A stretch of DNA of 64,000 bases from NCBI RefSeq assembly GCF_902506535.1, contig NZ_LR733825.1, positions 189,206 to 253,205 on the forward strand, in the 5' to 3' direction. Positions within the stretch are counted from its first letter, which is position 1. Each line of letters starts with the position of its first letter. Of this stretch, positions 37,489 through 46,193 are shown in pieces. Source of the stretch: Pseudomonas sp. 8Z (lineage in GTDB: Bacteria; Pseudomonadota; Gammaproteobacteria; Pseudomonadales; Pseudomonadaceae). The notes under the pieces were generated by a model, which did no database searches, had not been told where the DNA came from, and saw only the letters and a program-made list of their open reading frames with translations. A program made the position numbers and the translations under genes.

Positions 37489-37722
37489 TCAGCTATCTGG
37501 CCACTCTGCTAGCAAAGCGGCGGGAATATCATCGGGCACCTTAAACTTCTCGCGCGATGCCTGTCTAACCCAGACCAATAGACTTGGGAGAGGTTCGGAC
37601 GGAGGGCGCGGCCATTGCTCTGCTTGGCGCGCAACGCTTTCCGTGATGACGGTCATGCTATTGCCCTGCCAGCATTGAACCGTCATCCAGCGTCCGGCAC
37701 TCTCCGACATTGCCCTACTCAT
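37489..37722 (-). CDS. Uncertain small ORF upstream of the oxidoreductase
   Basis: A 77-codon frame from an ATG at 37722, with possible later starts at 37710 and 37686, ends 14 bases before the oxidoreductase start on the same strand. The end reads VPDDIPAALLAEWPDS, which looks protein-like. No ribosome site is clear and no family is recognised. It lies wholly in the gap before vgrG, so it could equally be chance. Confidence 0.3.
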   Translation of the reverse strand: MSRAMSESAGRWMTVQCWQGNSMTVITESVARQAEQWPRPPSEPLPSLLVWVRQASREKFKVPDDIPAALLAEWPDS

Positions 37723-37738
37723 GGATGGAGAACTCAGC

Positions 37739-39814
37739 ATGCTGGATGCCAACCAGGCGCACATCACCCTGACCATCCCCGCCGTCGACAGCGACCTGCA
37801 GGTGCTGTCGTTCCTCGGTCGGGAGATGCTCAACAAGCCCTATTGCTTCGAGATCGATCTGGTTAGCCCACGCGCCAATCTCGATCTGCATGAGCTGATC
37901 AACCAACCCGCCTACCTCGCCTTCGGCCCCAGCGGCAAAGGCGTGCACGGCATCATCTACGGCGTCGAGCAAGGTGACTCCGGTAAACGCCTGACCCGCT
38001 ACCGCATCGACTTGCGCCCAACCCTGGCCTACCTCGGCCACAGCTTCGACCAGCGCATCTTCCAGCACATGACCGCGCCGCAGATCATCGCCGCCGTGCT
38101 CGAAGAACACGGCCTGCTCGACGGCACCGACTACCGCATGCAGTTCGGCCCCTACGTCTACCCCGAGCGTATCTACTGCACCCAGTACGACGAGAGCGAC
38201 CTGCGCTTTATCCAGCGCCTGTGCGAAGAGGAGGGCATCAGCTTCCACTTCCAGCACAGCGAAGACGGCCACGTCGTGGTCTTTGGCGACGACTCCAGCG
38301 TCTTCCCCAAGCTCGCCCCGCTCAACTACCAGCAAGGCAGCGGCCTGGCGGCCAGCCACGAAGTGGTACGCGCCTTCGGTGTACGCCTGGAAACCCGCAC
38401 CACGCAGGTCACCTGGCGCGACTACGACTTCGAACAACCCAAACTGCAGATGGAAGCGGGCTACAGCAGCGAGTTCACCCCGGCGCTGGAAGTCTACGAC
38501 TACCCAGGTCGCTTCACCGACCGCAACCGTGGCAAGCACCTGGCCAAACGCAGCCTGGAACGCCTGCGCAGCGACTACGAACTGGCTGAAGGGCAAAGTG
38601 ATGCCTACCTGTGCAGCGGCCACTTCCTCGCCCTGGCAGGGCACCCGCGCCAGCAATGGAACGACCTCTGGCTGCTCGATGAAGTGATCCACGAAGGCAA
38701 GCAACCGCAGGTGCTCGAAGAGTCGGTCACCAGCAACACCAAATCGGGTGACGGCTTTCAACAAGGCTACCGCAACCGCTTTACCGCCACGCCCTGGGAC
38801 ATTCCCTACCGCCCCGCGCTGGAGCATCCCAAACCCAAGGTGCTCGGCAGCCAGACTGCTGTAGTCACCGGCCCGGCGGGTGAAGAGATCCACTGCGACC
38901 AGTATGGGCGGGTGAAAGTGCAGTTTCATTGGGATCGCGACGGCCAAGGCAACGACACCACCAGTTGCTGGCTACGCGTGGCCTCCAACTGGGCGGGCGA
39001 TGCCTACGGCGGCGTGGCCATCCCGCGTGTCGGCATGGAAGTGCTGGTCACCTTCCTTGAAGGCGACCCCGACCAGCCGCTTATCACCGGCTGCCTGTAC
39101 CACGCCGAACACGTCGTGCCTTATGAGCTGCCCGCGAACAAGACCCGCAGCGTGTTCAAAACCCTCAGCAGCCCAGGCGGTGGAGGCTACAACGAATTTC
39201 GCATCGAAGACCGCAAAGGCGCCGAGCAAATCTACATCCACGCCCAGCGTGACTGGGACGAAAACATCGAACACGACCAGAAAATCCGCATCGGCAATGA
39301 ACGCCACGACACCGTCGAGGCCAACACCTACAGCCAATTCAAAGCCGAAGAACACCGCACCACCGACCTCGACCGCAAAGTGGAAGTACGCGCCAACGAC
39401 CACCTCACCGTCGCCACCACCCAGCACAACAAAATCGGCACAGGCCTGTTTATCGAGGCCGGCAACGAGATTCACTACAACGCCGGTAGCAAAGTCGTCA
39501 TCGACGCGGGCATGGAACTCACCGCAGTTGGCGGCGGCAGCTTCGTCAAACTCGATCCCAGCGGCGTAACCATCAGCGGCGCGACCATCAAGATGAACAC
39601 GGGCGGGGCGCCGGGTAGTGGCTCGGGGTTGAAGATACTGGGGCCGGTTATTCCGTGGGCGGCGGATCAGGATAAGGCGGGCGCTTTACTACAAGCCGTG
39701 TTGCCTAATGTTTTTGTTCTCCAAAGCCTGCGCAGAAGCGCGATGGTGCCAGTTTGTGGCAAGCAGGCCAACGGCATTTGTAGTCGGGAGGACTGTCCAT
39801 GTCTGCGTGGCTAA
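37739..39814 (+). CDS. vgrG: Type VI secretion spike protein VgrG
   Basis: 691 residues from the ATG at 37739, with GGAG 9 bases ahead. The gp27-like part runs from about 10 to 380 (YCTQYDESDLRFIQRLCEEEGISFHF). The gp5-like OB and needle part follows (DQYGRVKVQFHWDRDGQG, SCWLRVASNWAGDAYGG, PRVGMEVLVTFLEGDPDQPLITG), then a beta-helical stem. The C-terminus has a short cysteine-rich tail (VCGKQANGICSREDCPC). VgrG trimers cap the T6SS tube and carry effectors. The DUF4123 adaptor and a large cargo gene follow with overlaps, so this is a delivery unit; the core T6SS genes are not in the window. Confidence 0.97.
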   Translation: MLDANQAHITLTIPAVDSDLQVLSFLGREMLNKPYCFEIDLVSPRANLDLHELINQPAYLAFGPSGKGVHGIIYGVEQGDSGKRLTRYRIDLRPTLAYLGHSFDQRIFQHMTAPQIIAAVLEEHGLLDGTDYRMQFGPYVYPERIYCTQYDESDLRFIQRLCEEEGISFHFQHSEDGHVVVFGDDSSVFPKLAPLNYQQGSGLAASHEVVRAFGVRLETRTTQVTWRDYDFEQPKLQMEAGYSSEFTPALEVYDYPGRFTDRNRGKHLAKRSLERLRSDYELAEGQSDAYLCSGHFLALAGHPRQQWNDLWLLDEVIHEGKQPQVLEESVTSNTKSGDGFQQGYRNRFTATPWDIPYRPALEHPKPKVLGSQTAVVTGPAGEEIHCDQYGRVKVQFHWDRDGQGNDTTSCWLRVASNWAGDAYGGVAIPRVGMEVLVTFLEGDPDQPLITGCLYHAEHVVPYELPANKTRSVFKTLSSPGGGGYNEFRIEDRKGAEQIYIHAQRDWDENIEHDQKIRIGNERHDTVEANTYSQFKAEEHRTTDLDRKVEVRANDHLTVATTQHNKIGTGLFIEAGNEIHYNAGSKVVIDAGMELTAVGGGSFVKLDPSGVTISGATIKMNTGGAPGSGSGLKILGPVIPWAADQDKAGALLQAVLPNVFVLQSLRRSAMVPVCGKQANGICSREDCPCLRG

Positions 39815-40647
39815 AAAACTTCATTGCGTTGCCACGTTTGGCGTGTTTGCCGGAGATGCCAGGCGGCAAAGATCTCTATTTTTTGATCGATACTGTGCTC
39901 CAGCCTAATACTGCTCAGCAGTTGTATGGCCTAGGTGGGCAGATGGAGGCTCGCAGTTTATTCCTAGGGACGGATTTTGCTGGCCTAGTTGAATGCAGTC
40001 CGCTCTGGATCAAGGTTGAGGCTGGCAGTGAGGCCGCCGACCTAGCCGGAACGCTCTGCGTAAGCGAGCGGGCCGGTATCGCACTGGAAATTACGACAAC
40101 GGAGGAGGCGGCCTTCAAGCATGCTCAGTGTCTGCTGCGTATGCGTAGCTCAAGCGCCGGAGACGTCTTGTCCCGCTTCTATGACCCATTGTTCTGGAGT
40201 GCTCTGGCGCTGACTACCTCCAGTAGCCTTCAGGCGAATCTGTTTGGCCCTTGGCTGCGAGTCTGGACACCGGCCGAGCCGGATAGCGAGGCGGCCTGGC
40301 TGTCCTGGGAAAACTCAGCCGACTCCACAGCTATACCGACTGCCCCCCACCCCCTGGTGGTGAGTGCCGAAGCGATCGCTACGCACGACGATCTGCGCTG
40401 GTATTACTGGCTCTGTTCGCAATGTGAGGCGATGCCGTACAGGCTGTCGTATGGGAGCCTTTCTCTGGTCATCGACAACCTACGCCTGTTGGTCAGTCAT
40501 GGCATTCAGGACGGGCGGCACCTACAGCGCCTGCTGTCCCTGCTTGATCGCATGCCACTGCCTCAGCAGGGAGAAGTCATGACCGTGCTGAATAGCAGCC
40601 TGCCCAGTTACCAAAAAGTGCAACGCCTCGAAGGAATGACAATATGA
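39799..40647 (+). CDS. DUF4123 T6SS effector adaptor/chaperone
   Basis: 282 residues. The N-terminal part shows LYFLIDTVLQPNTAQQLYGL and RSLFLGTDFAGLVECSPLWI, the DUF4123 pattern, with a helical C-terminus of about 130 residues. DUF4123 (Tap/TEC) proteins load a specific effector onto VgrG and are not secreted themselves. The start overlaps the vgrG stop by 16 bases and the stop overlaps the effector start by 4 bases, so the three are made together. Base composition is already lower than in vgrG. Confidence 0.85.
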   Translation: MSAWLKNFIALPRLACLPEMPGGKDLYFLIDTVLQPNTAQQLYGLGGQMEARSLFLGTDFAGLVECSPLWIKVEAGSEAADLAGTLCVSERAGIALEITTTEEAAFKHAQCLLRMRSSSAGDVLSRFYDPLFWSALALTTSSSLQANLFGPWLRVWTPAEPDSEAAWLSWENSADSTAIPTAPHPLVVSAEAIATHDDLRWYYWLCSQCEAMPYRLSYGSLSLVIDNLRLLVSHGIQDGRHLQRLLSLLDRMPLPQQGEVMTVLNSSLPSYQKVQRLEGMTI

Positions 40648-43600
40648 CAGGAACGTCCACTTCCACCGCTGCAGCGCCAATCACTAGCCGAGCACCTGTC
40701 GTCCTGCCCGGCGATGAACCGCCCAAGGCAGTGGAGACCAGCGCCTTCTGCCCCAGTGACGACAAACCACACTGTGGTCAGAAGGAATTCGCCGACATGG
40801 TTTACGTGACCGGCCAGCACAAGTTCTGGCTGCTGCCGGTAAGCGTTGCGGAGGCCCTGCAAGAGTGTGCAGAAAAATTGCGCTCGGTGGCGAGTATCGA
40901 AGACAAGGCCGCCCGTCAGGCTGAGTTAGATGGGCGCGGTCTATATAAACCATTCATACCTGCTGAGGCCAAGGCGTTCCTCAACGCAACTGATAAGGCT
41001 CGCTACGAGCAGTTAGTCAGCGAAGTAGACGCACTAGAGCGGCAGATTGAGCAAGATAGCGAGCAGTTCAGCGATGAGAACTATCAAAATGCTCAAGCTG
41101 CCAAGCTGCGTGCGTTGAATGACATGCACAGCGGTAAAAGAAACGACTCCTACTCACCGGAGTATGCCGACTACCAGCGTCGTGAACGGGAATGGCAGGC
41201 TCTGGGCGATGAGCAGCGTGTTAAACAGCGTGAACTGGCAGAGCTGCGCAAACGTGGGCTCACTGCCGCGCAAAAAGAGGGCCTGTATGTGCAGGCGGAT
41301 CGCATCTACAGCCCGCGAGAGCGCGCGATCAAGGAGGCCTTGGATCGTTACTGGGCCTTGGCTGGGCGCCGAGAAGAACACCATGAGGTTTACGATGGAC
41401 TGGGCGCAGGTGAAACTGGAACTTACCAACCACTGTGGCAAGTACTCAACGCCTATCGCAAGGCAATAGCCACTTGCCAAGACAAAAATGATGCCTACTG
41501 CAGCGATGTGCAGATATATATCGCCCAGTACAACCGGCTATACGATTACGAGCTCAAACCCTACATGGATTTGATCATCGAGCTGGCTAACTTGGGGGTC
41601 GCTGTGCCTGAGTTCGCTCTGTGCAGCGGCGATCCCAAAGTGGGTATAGAGGCGTTCGATAAGTACATCGTGGCGCGTCAAAGTTTGGATACGCTACGTG
41701 CTCAGATCAGGGCTAAGTTTATCCGCTTCAAGAGCGCGACTGCCGGCTACGCCGCACCACCGGACACATTGTTCGCCGAGGAAATGCAAAAAGCTAGCGA
41801 CGTCAATCTGCTGATGATGGATCTTCGCAAGCAGGCCGAGGCTAACCTGGCTCGCTTGAAACCCTATCGTATTCTGGTGTGGGAGGCAGAGGACTATGCC
41901 ATCAAACCGCTCGATAGCCTGGCCAAGGACGACATCCCTCTGCGCGAATTTTCGCTGTCGTCTTTAGGTAAAACGCTATCTCATATCAGTTTGAACGACC
42001 TGCCGTTCAACCCTTTTGATAAGAAGACTTGGAAAAAGGCCAGTAAGACCAGCAAACTGGCGGCACTCGATCAGCCGAGTAAAGACGAGCAATTCAGCCT
42101 CTACCTTAAAGAACAAGGGGCTATTGAAGTAAGTCCCGAGAAACGTTGGTTCAATGAGGAGGGGTACTTTCATCCGGAGTCGTTCTTCGTCTGGCTGGAA
42201 ATTGAGCGTGGCTATCAGGTTAAGAGCCTACAGAGCCCGGCCAGCCGTGAGCTTTGGGCCGAGGGTGTGCGACAGATGCTGTTCGATGAATCGCTGATCC
42301 GCAAGATCATGTTGTTCGACAGTAACTACCAGGCCCAATACTTACGGATGGTCACCCAATGGTATAACCCCGATCTCAAAGCCAAAGTGGAGGCTGCACC
42401 AGAGCTTAGCGTCAGCGCAGGCAAGGGGGGCAAGCTCGCCTTAGCTAGCGCAAAGCTGGAATTGAGTTATACCTCCTGGCGTGGCGAAGTGGATCTGATC
42501 GACTGGAAAATTCCCGAGCCCGCCAAGGCTCGCCCCATGCTGCTGCATTACCGCGTCGACAATGGCAATTGCGAGCGGCCAATCCAGACGATCGATCTTG
42601 GGCGTTACTTTATTTCCTGCAATGTGAAGGCATGGGGCTTTGCTGGCGCTAGTCTGAGCCTGGCCCGCGATCTGGAGTTAAGCAGCGAGGACGGTCGGTT
42701 AGGTATATCAGGGGTCGATTTTGGCCAGCGTGAAGGCTCTGTCGCCGAGCTCAAGTTGTTCGCGGGCGCTCAGGCCGGCTGCCGTATTAGTGGCGCTTTG
42801 TACTGGAACCCGCCTGCGGGTGTGTTGATGCCACCGCCACTACCGGGCGAGCAGCCAAAGAAGGGCTGGCGTGCCCTAGCCAAGTTGCAGGCAGAGGTTA
42901 ACGGTGGAGTGGGCTTAAGCGGTGAAGCCGACTTCCGTCTGGGGCTGGTTAACGGCCGGCTGATCTTCTCGGCCAAGGCTTCGCTGTTCTGGGGGGCGGG
43001 GGCTAAAGGCGGGCTCTCCTTCGCCATCGACTACGAAAGCCTTGCCGACTGGCTCGGTCTGTTTCGCCAGGCGCTGGTCAACAGCAACTACCGCCAGCTC
43101 GACTGGATTACACCAGAGGCCTTCAATTACCTCAGCAAGCTGTCTTATATCTGCCTGACCACCCTGGGTGATGTGGCGTTTTTTGCTGCGCGCAGTATCG
43201 ATGATATCAATGCACTGTATAGCCAACTGACTGGCCGCGGGAACGGTGGATATATTGCTTATACACTGACCACCAGCGAGCGGCGGACTGATTTCAAGAA
43301 GTGGTTTGAGGGGTTGCCGCCGGAGGCAATAGGGCCGCTACTATTAAGTCTTACCGAACCTCCTCGCACGCTGAATCCTGACGGGACGGATGAAAGTATT
43401 AATCCGGTTCGAATTCGCTTGATGCAACAACAGGCTATTGAACTATGTATTAGCTGGATGCATGACTCAGCGCGAGGCGTCTTTAGTGAGAAGATACCTA
43501 ACAACGCACAGCGCCAATATGAAGAAGCGATAACGCGTATGAATCCGAATGGTAAAAAAACAGATGAAAATCCGGAGGCTGCATTTTGCAAAGGGCTCTT

Positions 43601-43739
43601 CAGATTAATGGATTTCATGGACGCCAATACGGGGTCTTATGTTCCACGGCATAATCTAGATCGAAAGCAGTTTAATGAGCGCATTGCTAGGCTTGGTATG
43701 CACGTAAATCATATCTGCAAGGTTGGTTATCGAAGCTAG
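40644..43739 (+). CDS. Large putative T6SS cargo effector of unknown family
   Basis: 1031 residues. I do not recognise the family. The N-terminus has a cysteine-containing block (FCPSDDKPHC). Residues about 90-240 are charged and coiled-coil-like, and the middle is helical. From about 585 to 795 short alternating hydrophobic strands rich in Gly/Ala occur (AKLQAEVNGGVGLSGEADF), resembling a beta-barrel or pore-like region. The C-terminus is helical and ends HICKVGYRS. Position directly after vgrG and a DUF4123 adaptor, with overlapping starts, argues for a T6SS cargo toxin. Exported Sel1-repeat proteins follow as likely immunity proteins, so the target is probably periplasmic or membrane. No catalytic motif is evident. 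The last roughly 57 residues recur as an orphan fragment at 45931. Confidence 0.75.
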   Translation: MTGTSTSTAAAPITSRAPVVLPGDEPPKAVETSAFCPSDDKPHCGQKEFADMVYVTGQHKFWLLPVSVAEALQECAEKLRSVASIEDKAARQAELDGRGLYKPFIPAEAKAFLNATDKARYEQLVSEVDALERQIEQDSEQFSDENYQNAQAAKLRALNDMHSGKRNDSYSPEYADYQRREREWQALGDEQRVKQRELAELRKRGLTAAQKEGLYVQADRIYSPRERAIKEALDRYWALAGRREEHHEVYDGLGAGETGTYQPLWQVLNAYRKAIATCQDKNDAYCSDVQIYIAQYNRLYDYELKPYMDLIIELANLGVAVPEFALCSGDPKVGIEAFDKYIVARQSLDTLRAQIRAKFIRFKSATAGYAAPPDTLFAEEMQKASDVNLLMMDLRKQAEANLARLKPYRILVWEAEDYAIKPLDSLAKDDIPLREFSLSSLGKTLSHISLNDLPFNPFDKKTWKKASKTSKLAALDQPSKDEQFSLYLKEQGAIEVSPEKRWFNEEGYFHPESFFVWLEIERGYQVKSLQSPASRELWAEGVRQMLFDESLIRKIMLFDSNYQAQYLRMVTQWYNPDLKAKVEAAPELSVSAGKGGKLALASAKLELSYTSWRGEVDLIDWKIPEPAKARPMLLHYRVDNGNCERPIQTIDLGRYFISCNVKAWGFAGASLSLARDLELSSEDGRLGISGVDFGQREGSVAELKLFAGAQAGCRISGALYWNPPAGVLMPPPLPGEQPKKGWRALAKLQAEVNGGVGLSGEADFRLGLVNGRLIFSAKASLFWGAGAKGGLSFAIDYESLADWLGLFRQALVNSNYRQLDWITPEAFNYLSKLSYICLTTLGDVAFFAARSIDDINALYSQLTGRGNGGYIAYTLTTSERRTDFKKWFEGLPPEAIGPLLLSLTEPPRTLNPDGTDESINPVRIRLMQQQAIELCISWMHDSARGVFSEKIPNNAQRQYEEAITRMNPNGKKTDENPEAAFCKGLFRLMDFMDANTGSYVPRHNLDRKQFNERIARLGMHVNHICKVGYRS

Positions 43740-43802
43740 CGCAATGGTTTTGTATTCTTGGTTGGAAAAATTAACTGCGTATAAGAGTCAGAGGTGTTGA
43801 TT

Positions 43803-44759
43803 GTGTCTATTCGAACGATCGTTGTGTTATGGTTTTTTTTGTTTGCAGGGGGTGTAAATGCTGATTTAAGCCCGGCAGTACAGGAAGCAAAGAGTAAAGG
43901 GCTTGTTCTTTATCAGCAGAGAAAGCAAATAAGTGCGACTCCTTATTTGAAGATTGCCGCAGAAGCCGGAGATCGCGAGGCACAATATTATCTAGGTGAG
44001 GCATTACGTCATGCCAAATTCTTCATGAGTTCTGAGGCTCAGAGGTGGTATGAGGCTGCAGCAGAGCAGGGGGATCTTCACGCCATGTTGCGGCTGGCCA
44101 GTAAGCGCGACTTGTGTGGCACGCTAGAGGCATGTTCCCAGGATCAAGATTACTGGCGGCAGCGTGCCTATAAAGAAGGGCTTGAGCGAGCCGAAAAAGG
44201 TGACTTGCAAGCCATGAGTCAGATGTACGCCGTTACCGGCGATCCGGATTGGTTGAAGAAGGCGGCGGAAGCGGGATCGCTGGTAGGGCAATATCAACTT
44301 GCTAACTATTACAAAAACGGAAATGACTGGTTTTTCTTACCAGGTGCTCGTGAACGTGAAGTGGAAAAGTGGTATGGAGCAGCAGCAGAAAATGGTCATG
44401 CGCTTGCGATGATGGAGTGTTTTGGAATGTCGGCCACTAGAGGCGACTTTGAAAACGCCCGTAAATGGTTGGTAAAAGCTGCTGAAAAGGGAGAGGTCGA
44501 TGCAGTTAGTACCTATGGAGCTAACCTTGTACATATGCCCGATCAGATGGGGTTCCCGCTAGATAAAGTTAGAGGTTATGCATTTTTATCATTGGTTGCT
44601 GAGATACGACATGAAGGGGATGATTTTGAGCGTGGACTGCTAAAAGCAATAGAACCTACGATGTCTGCGGATCAAATTTCTAAAGCAAAAGCTTATGCGG
44701 AAGAATGGAAGAAGACACATCCAGCTATTTCGTACTTCGATCCACGTTTTGGGTTTTAG
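43803..44759 (+). CDS. Exported Sel1-repeat protein, copy A1 (probable immunity)
   Basis: 318 residues from the GTG at 43803, preceded by AGAGG; a GTG at 43794 is possible. A signal peptide (TIVVLWFFLFAGGVNA) precedes a series of Sel1-like helical repeats (AEAGDREAQYYLGEAL, AAEQGDLHAMLRLASKRD, AEAGSLVGQYQLANYYKNG, AAENGHALAMME). A conserved CGTLEACSQ insert carries two cysteines. Tandem Sel1-repeat proteins are the immunity proteins of the P. aeruginosa T6SS lipase Tle5b (PA5086-PA5088), so an immunity role here is a reasoned inference. It closely resembles copy A2 at 46194 at both ends. The base composition is low: about 35% G+C in one 60-base sample. Confidence 0.85.
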   Translation: MSIRTIVVLWFFLFAGGVNADLSPAVQEAKSKGLVLYQQRKQISATPYLKIAAEAGDREAQYYLGEALRHAKFFMSSEAQRWYEAAAEQGDLHAMLRLASKRDLCGTLEACSQDQDYWRQRAYKEGLERAEKGDLQAMSQMYAVTGDPDWLKKAAEAGSLVGQYQLANYYKNGNDWFFLPGAREREVEKWYGAAAENGHALAMMECFGMSATRGDFENARKWLVKAAEKGEVDAVSTYGANLVHMPDQMGFPLDKVRGYAFLSLVAEIRHEGDDFERGLLKAIEPTMSADQISKAKAYAEEWKKTHPAISYFDPRFGF

Positions 44760-44772
44760 GGAGCGTGGCACG

Positions 44773-45720
44773 TTGTCGCGAGTTCTGACCTTAATTTTCT
44801 GTACATTCGTCGGTGTGGTAAATGCTGGGCTCTCTCCGCAACAGCAAGCAGCTCGCGATCATGGCTTAGCTATATATAAGCAGGGCTCCTGGATAGACTC
44901 TCAGCCATTCTTGCGTGAAGCCGCCGAAGCAGGTGACCGCGAAGCCCAATATTATTTGGGGGAGGCGTTACGTTTATCCAAACGCTATATGACTGCTGAA
45001 GCGCAGAAGTGGTATCAAGCTGCTGCAGAACAGGGGGATATCCACGCCATGTTGCGGCTGGCCAGCAAGCGCGACCTGTGCGGCACTTTAGAAACATGCT
45101 CCCAAGATCCGGATTACTGGCGGCAGCGTGCCTATAAAGAAGGCCTTGAGCGGACAAAAAAGGGTGATTTGCAAGCCATGAGCCAAATGTACGCCGTTAC
45201 TGGCGATGCAGATTGGCTGAAGAAGGCTGCGGAAGCAGGATCGCCTATAGGGCAATACCAACTTGCCAACTACTACAAAAACGGAAAGGGCTGGTTTTTC
45301 TCGCCAAGTGCCCGTCAGGAGGCAGTGGAGAAATGGTATAGGGCAGCAGCAGAAAATGGTCAAGCGAATGCAATGATGCGGTCTTATGAAATATCTATCG
45401 CTAAAGGGGATTTCGAGGCAGCACGTAAATGGCTAAAAATGGCAGCAGAGGCCGGGCTAGTAGATGCCGTCAGTACCTATGGAGCCAAATTGGCCCATAT
45501 ATCTGATATTGGTTACCCTTTAGATCGCATAAAAGGTTATGCATTAGTTTGGTTGGTTGTTAATTTGGGTTCGCCAACTAGCCACTACGATCAGGATGTA
45601 CTAAATAAAATTGCACCAAAGATGACTTCGGCGCAGCTTGAGCAAGCTAGAGCGTATGCGGAAGAATGGAAGCGGACTCATCCACCTCTTTCATTTTTTG
45701 ACCCGAGGTTCGGTTTCTAA
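44773..45720 (+). CDS. Exported Sel1-repeat protein, copy B1 (probable immunity)
   Basis: 315 residues from a TTG at 44773, supported by GGAG about 9 bases ahead and by the same start in copy B2. The signal peptide (RVLTLIFCTFVGVVNA) is followed by the same Sel1 repeat plan as copy A1, with the CGTLETCSQD insert. The C-terminal third differs from the A type (HISDIGYPLDRIKGYALVWL) but ends with the shared SFFDPRFGF. The gene starts 13 bases after A1 and should be co-transcribed. It may neutralise the same or a related effector. Confidence 0.85.
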   Translation: MSRVLTLIFCTFVGVVNAGLSPQQQAARDHGLAIYKQGSWIDSQPFLREAAEAGDREAQYYLGEALRLSKRYMTAEAQKWYQAAAEQGDIHAMLRLASKRDLCGTLETCSQDPDYWRQRAYKEGLERTKKGDLQAMSQMYAVTGDADWLKKAAEAGSPIGQYQLANYYKNGKGWFFSPSARQEAVEKWYRAAAENGQANAMMRSYEISIAKGDFEAARKWLKMAAEAGLVDAVSTYGAKLAHISDIGYPLDRIKGYALVWLVVNLGSPTSHYDQDVLNKIAPKMTSAQLEQARAYAEEWKRTHPPLSFFDPRFGF

Positions 45721-45930
45721 TTTGAGAGGCGGTTAGAGTTTTTGCTGTTCGTTCTGCTGGTTTTTTGTGTACTATTTTTTGATGGATTGAGTTTTGCTGA
45801 TCTAGACCAAATAAATTTAGTGCAATAACAGAGTGTCAAGTTTGCATGGGCTACATGCATGCCTCAGTACAGGGACAGTAAAGAAATACCTAGCCAAGCT
45901 CAGTGATAGTGCTAGGGGCGCTCGCCCGAG

Positions 45931-46188
45931 ATGAAGTTGAGTGGGCTCAACTCGATAAATAATCTTGGTCAGGCGCTCTGCGAAGGGTTGTTGAGGTTGC
46001 GAGAATTTATGGATGAAAGTATGGGGTCTTATACTCTTGAAAGCGCAACAACTCGTAGGCGTTTTAATGAGCACGTTGCGAAGCTAGGTATGCATAAAAA
46101 TGATAACTGCAGCGTTGATTATCGATACTCTAATGCCAGCACGACTTATGTACCTACCGGGGTGCATGCTGCTAAAGAAAGAGGATGA
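45931..46188 (+). pseudogene. Orphan C-terminal tail of a second effector
   Basis: This 85-codon frame holds LCEGLLRLREFMDESMGSYT and RRRFNEHVAKLGMHKNDNC. These align without gaps to FCKGLFRLMDFMDANTGSYV and RKQFNERIARLGMHVNHIC at the end of the large effector (43587-43725). The rest of an effector is missing, no good ribosome site precedes it, and it sits between copies B1 and A2. It is best read as the residue of an exchanged or duplicated effector 3' end. It overlaps the start region of the next Sel1 gene, as would a real toxin-immunity pair. About 210 bases before it hold nothing I recognise. Confidence 0.75.
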
Positions 46189-46193
46189 GCGTG

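Noticed and set aside
37739..39814. Prophage tail region
   Set aside because: The spike protein resembles phage gp27/gp5, but the neighbours are a DUF4123 adaptor and cargo gene; no other phage genes or integrase are present.
40644..43739. VasX-type pore-forming effector
   Set aside because: The gene order after vgrG and DUF4123 is the same, but the N-terminal pattern of VasX/BTH_I2691 proteins is not seen, so I did not assign that name.
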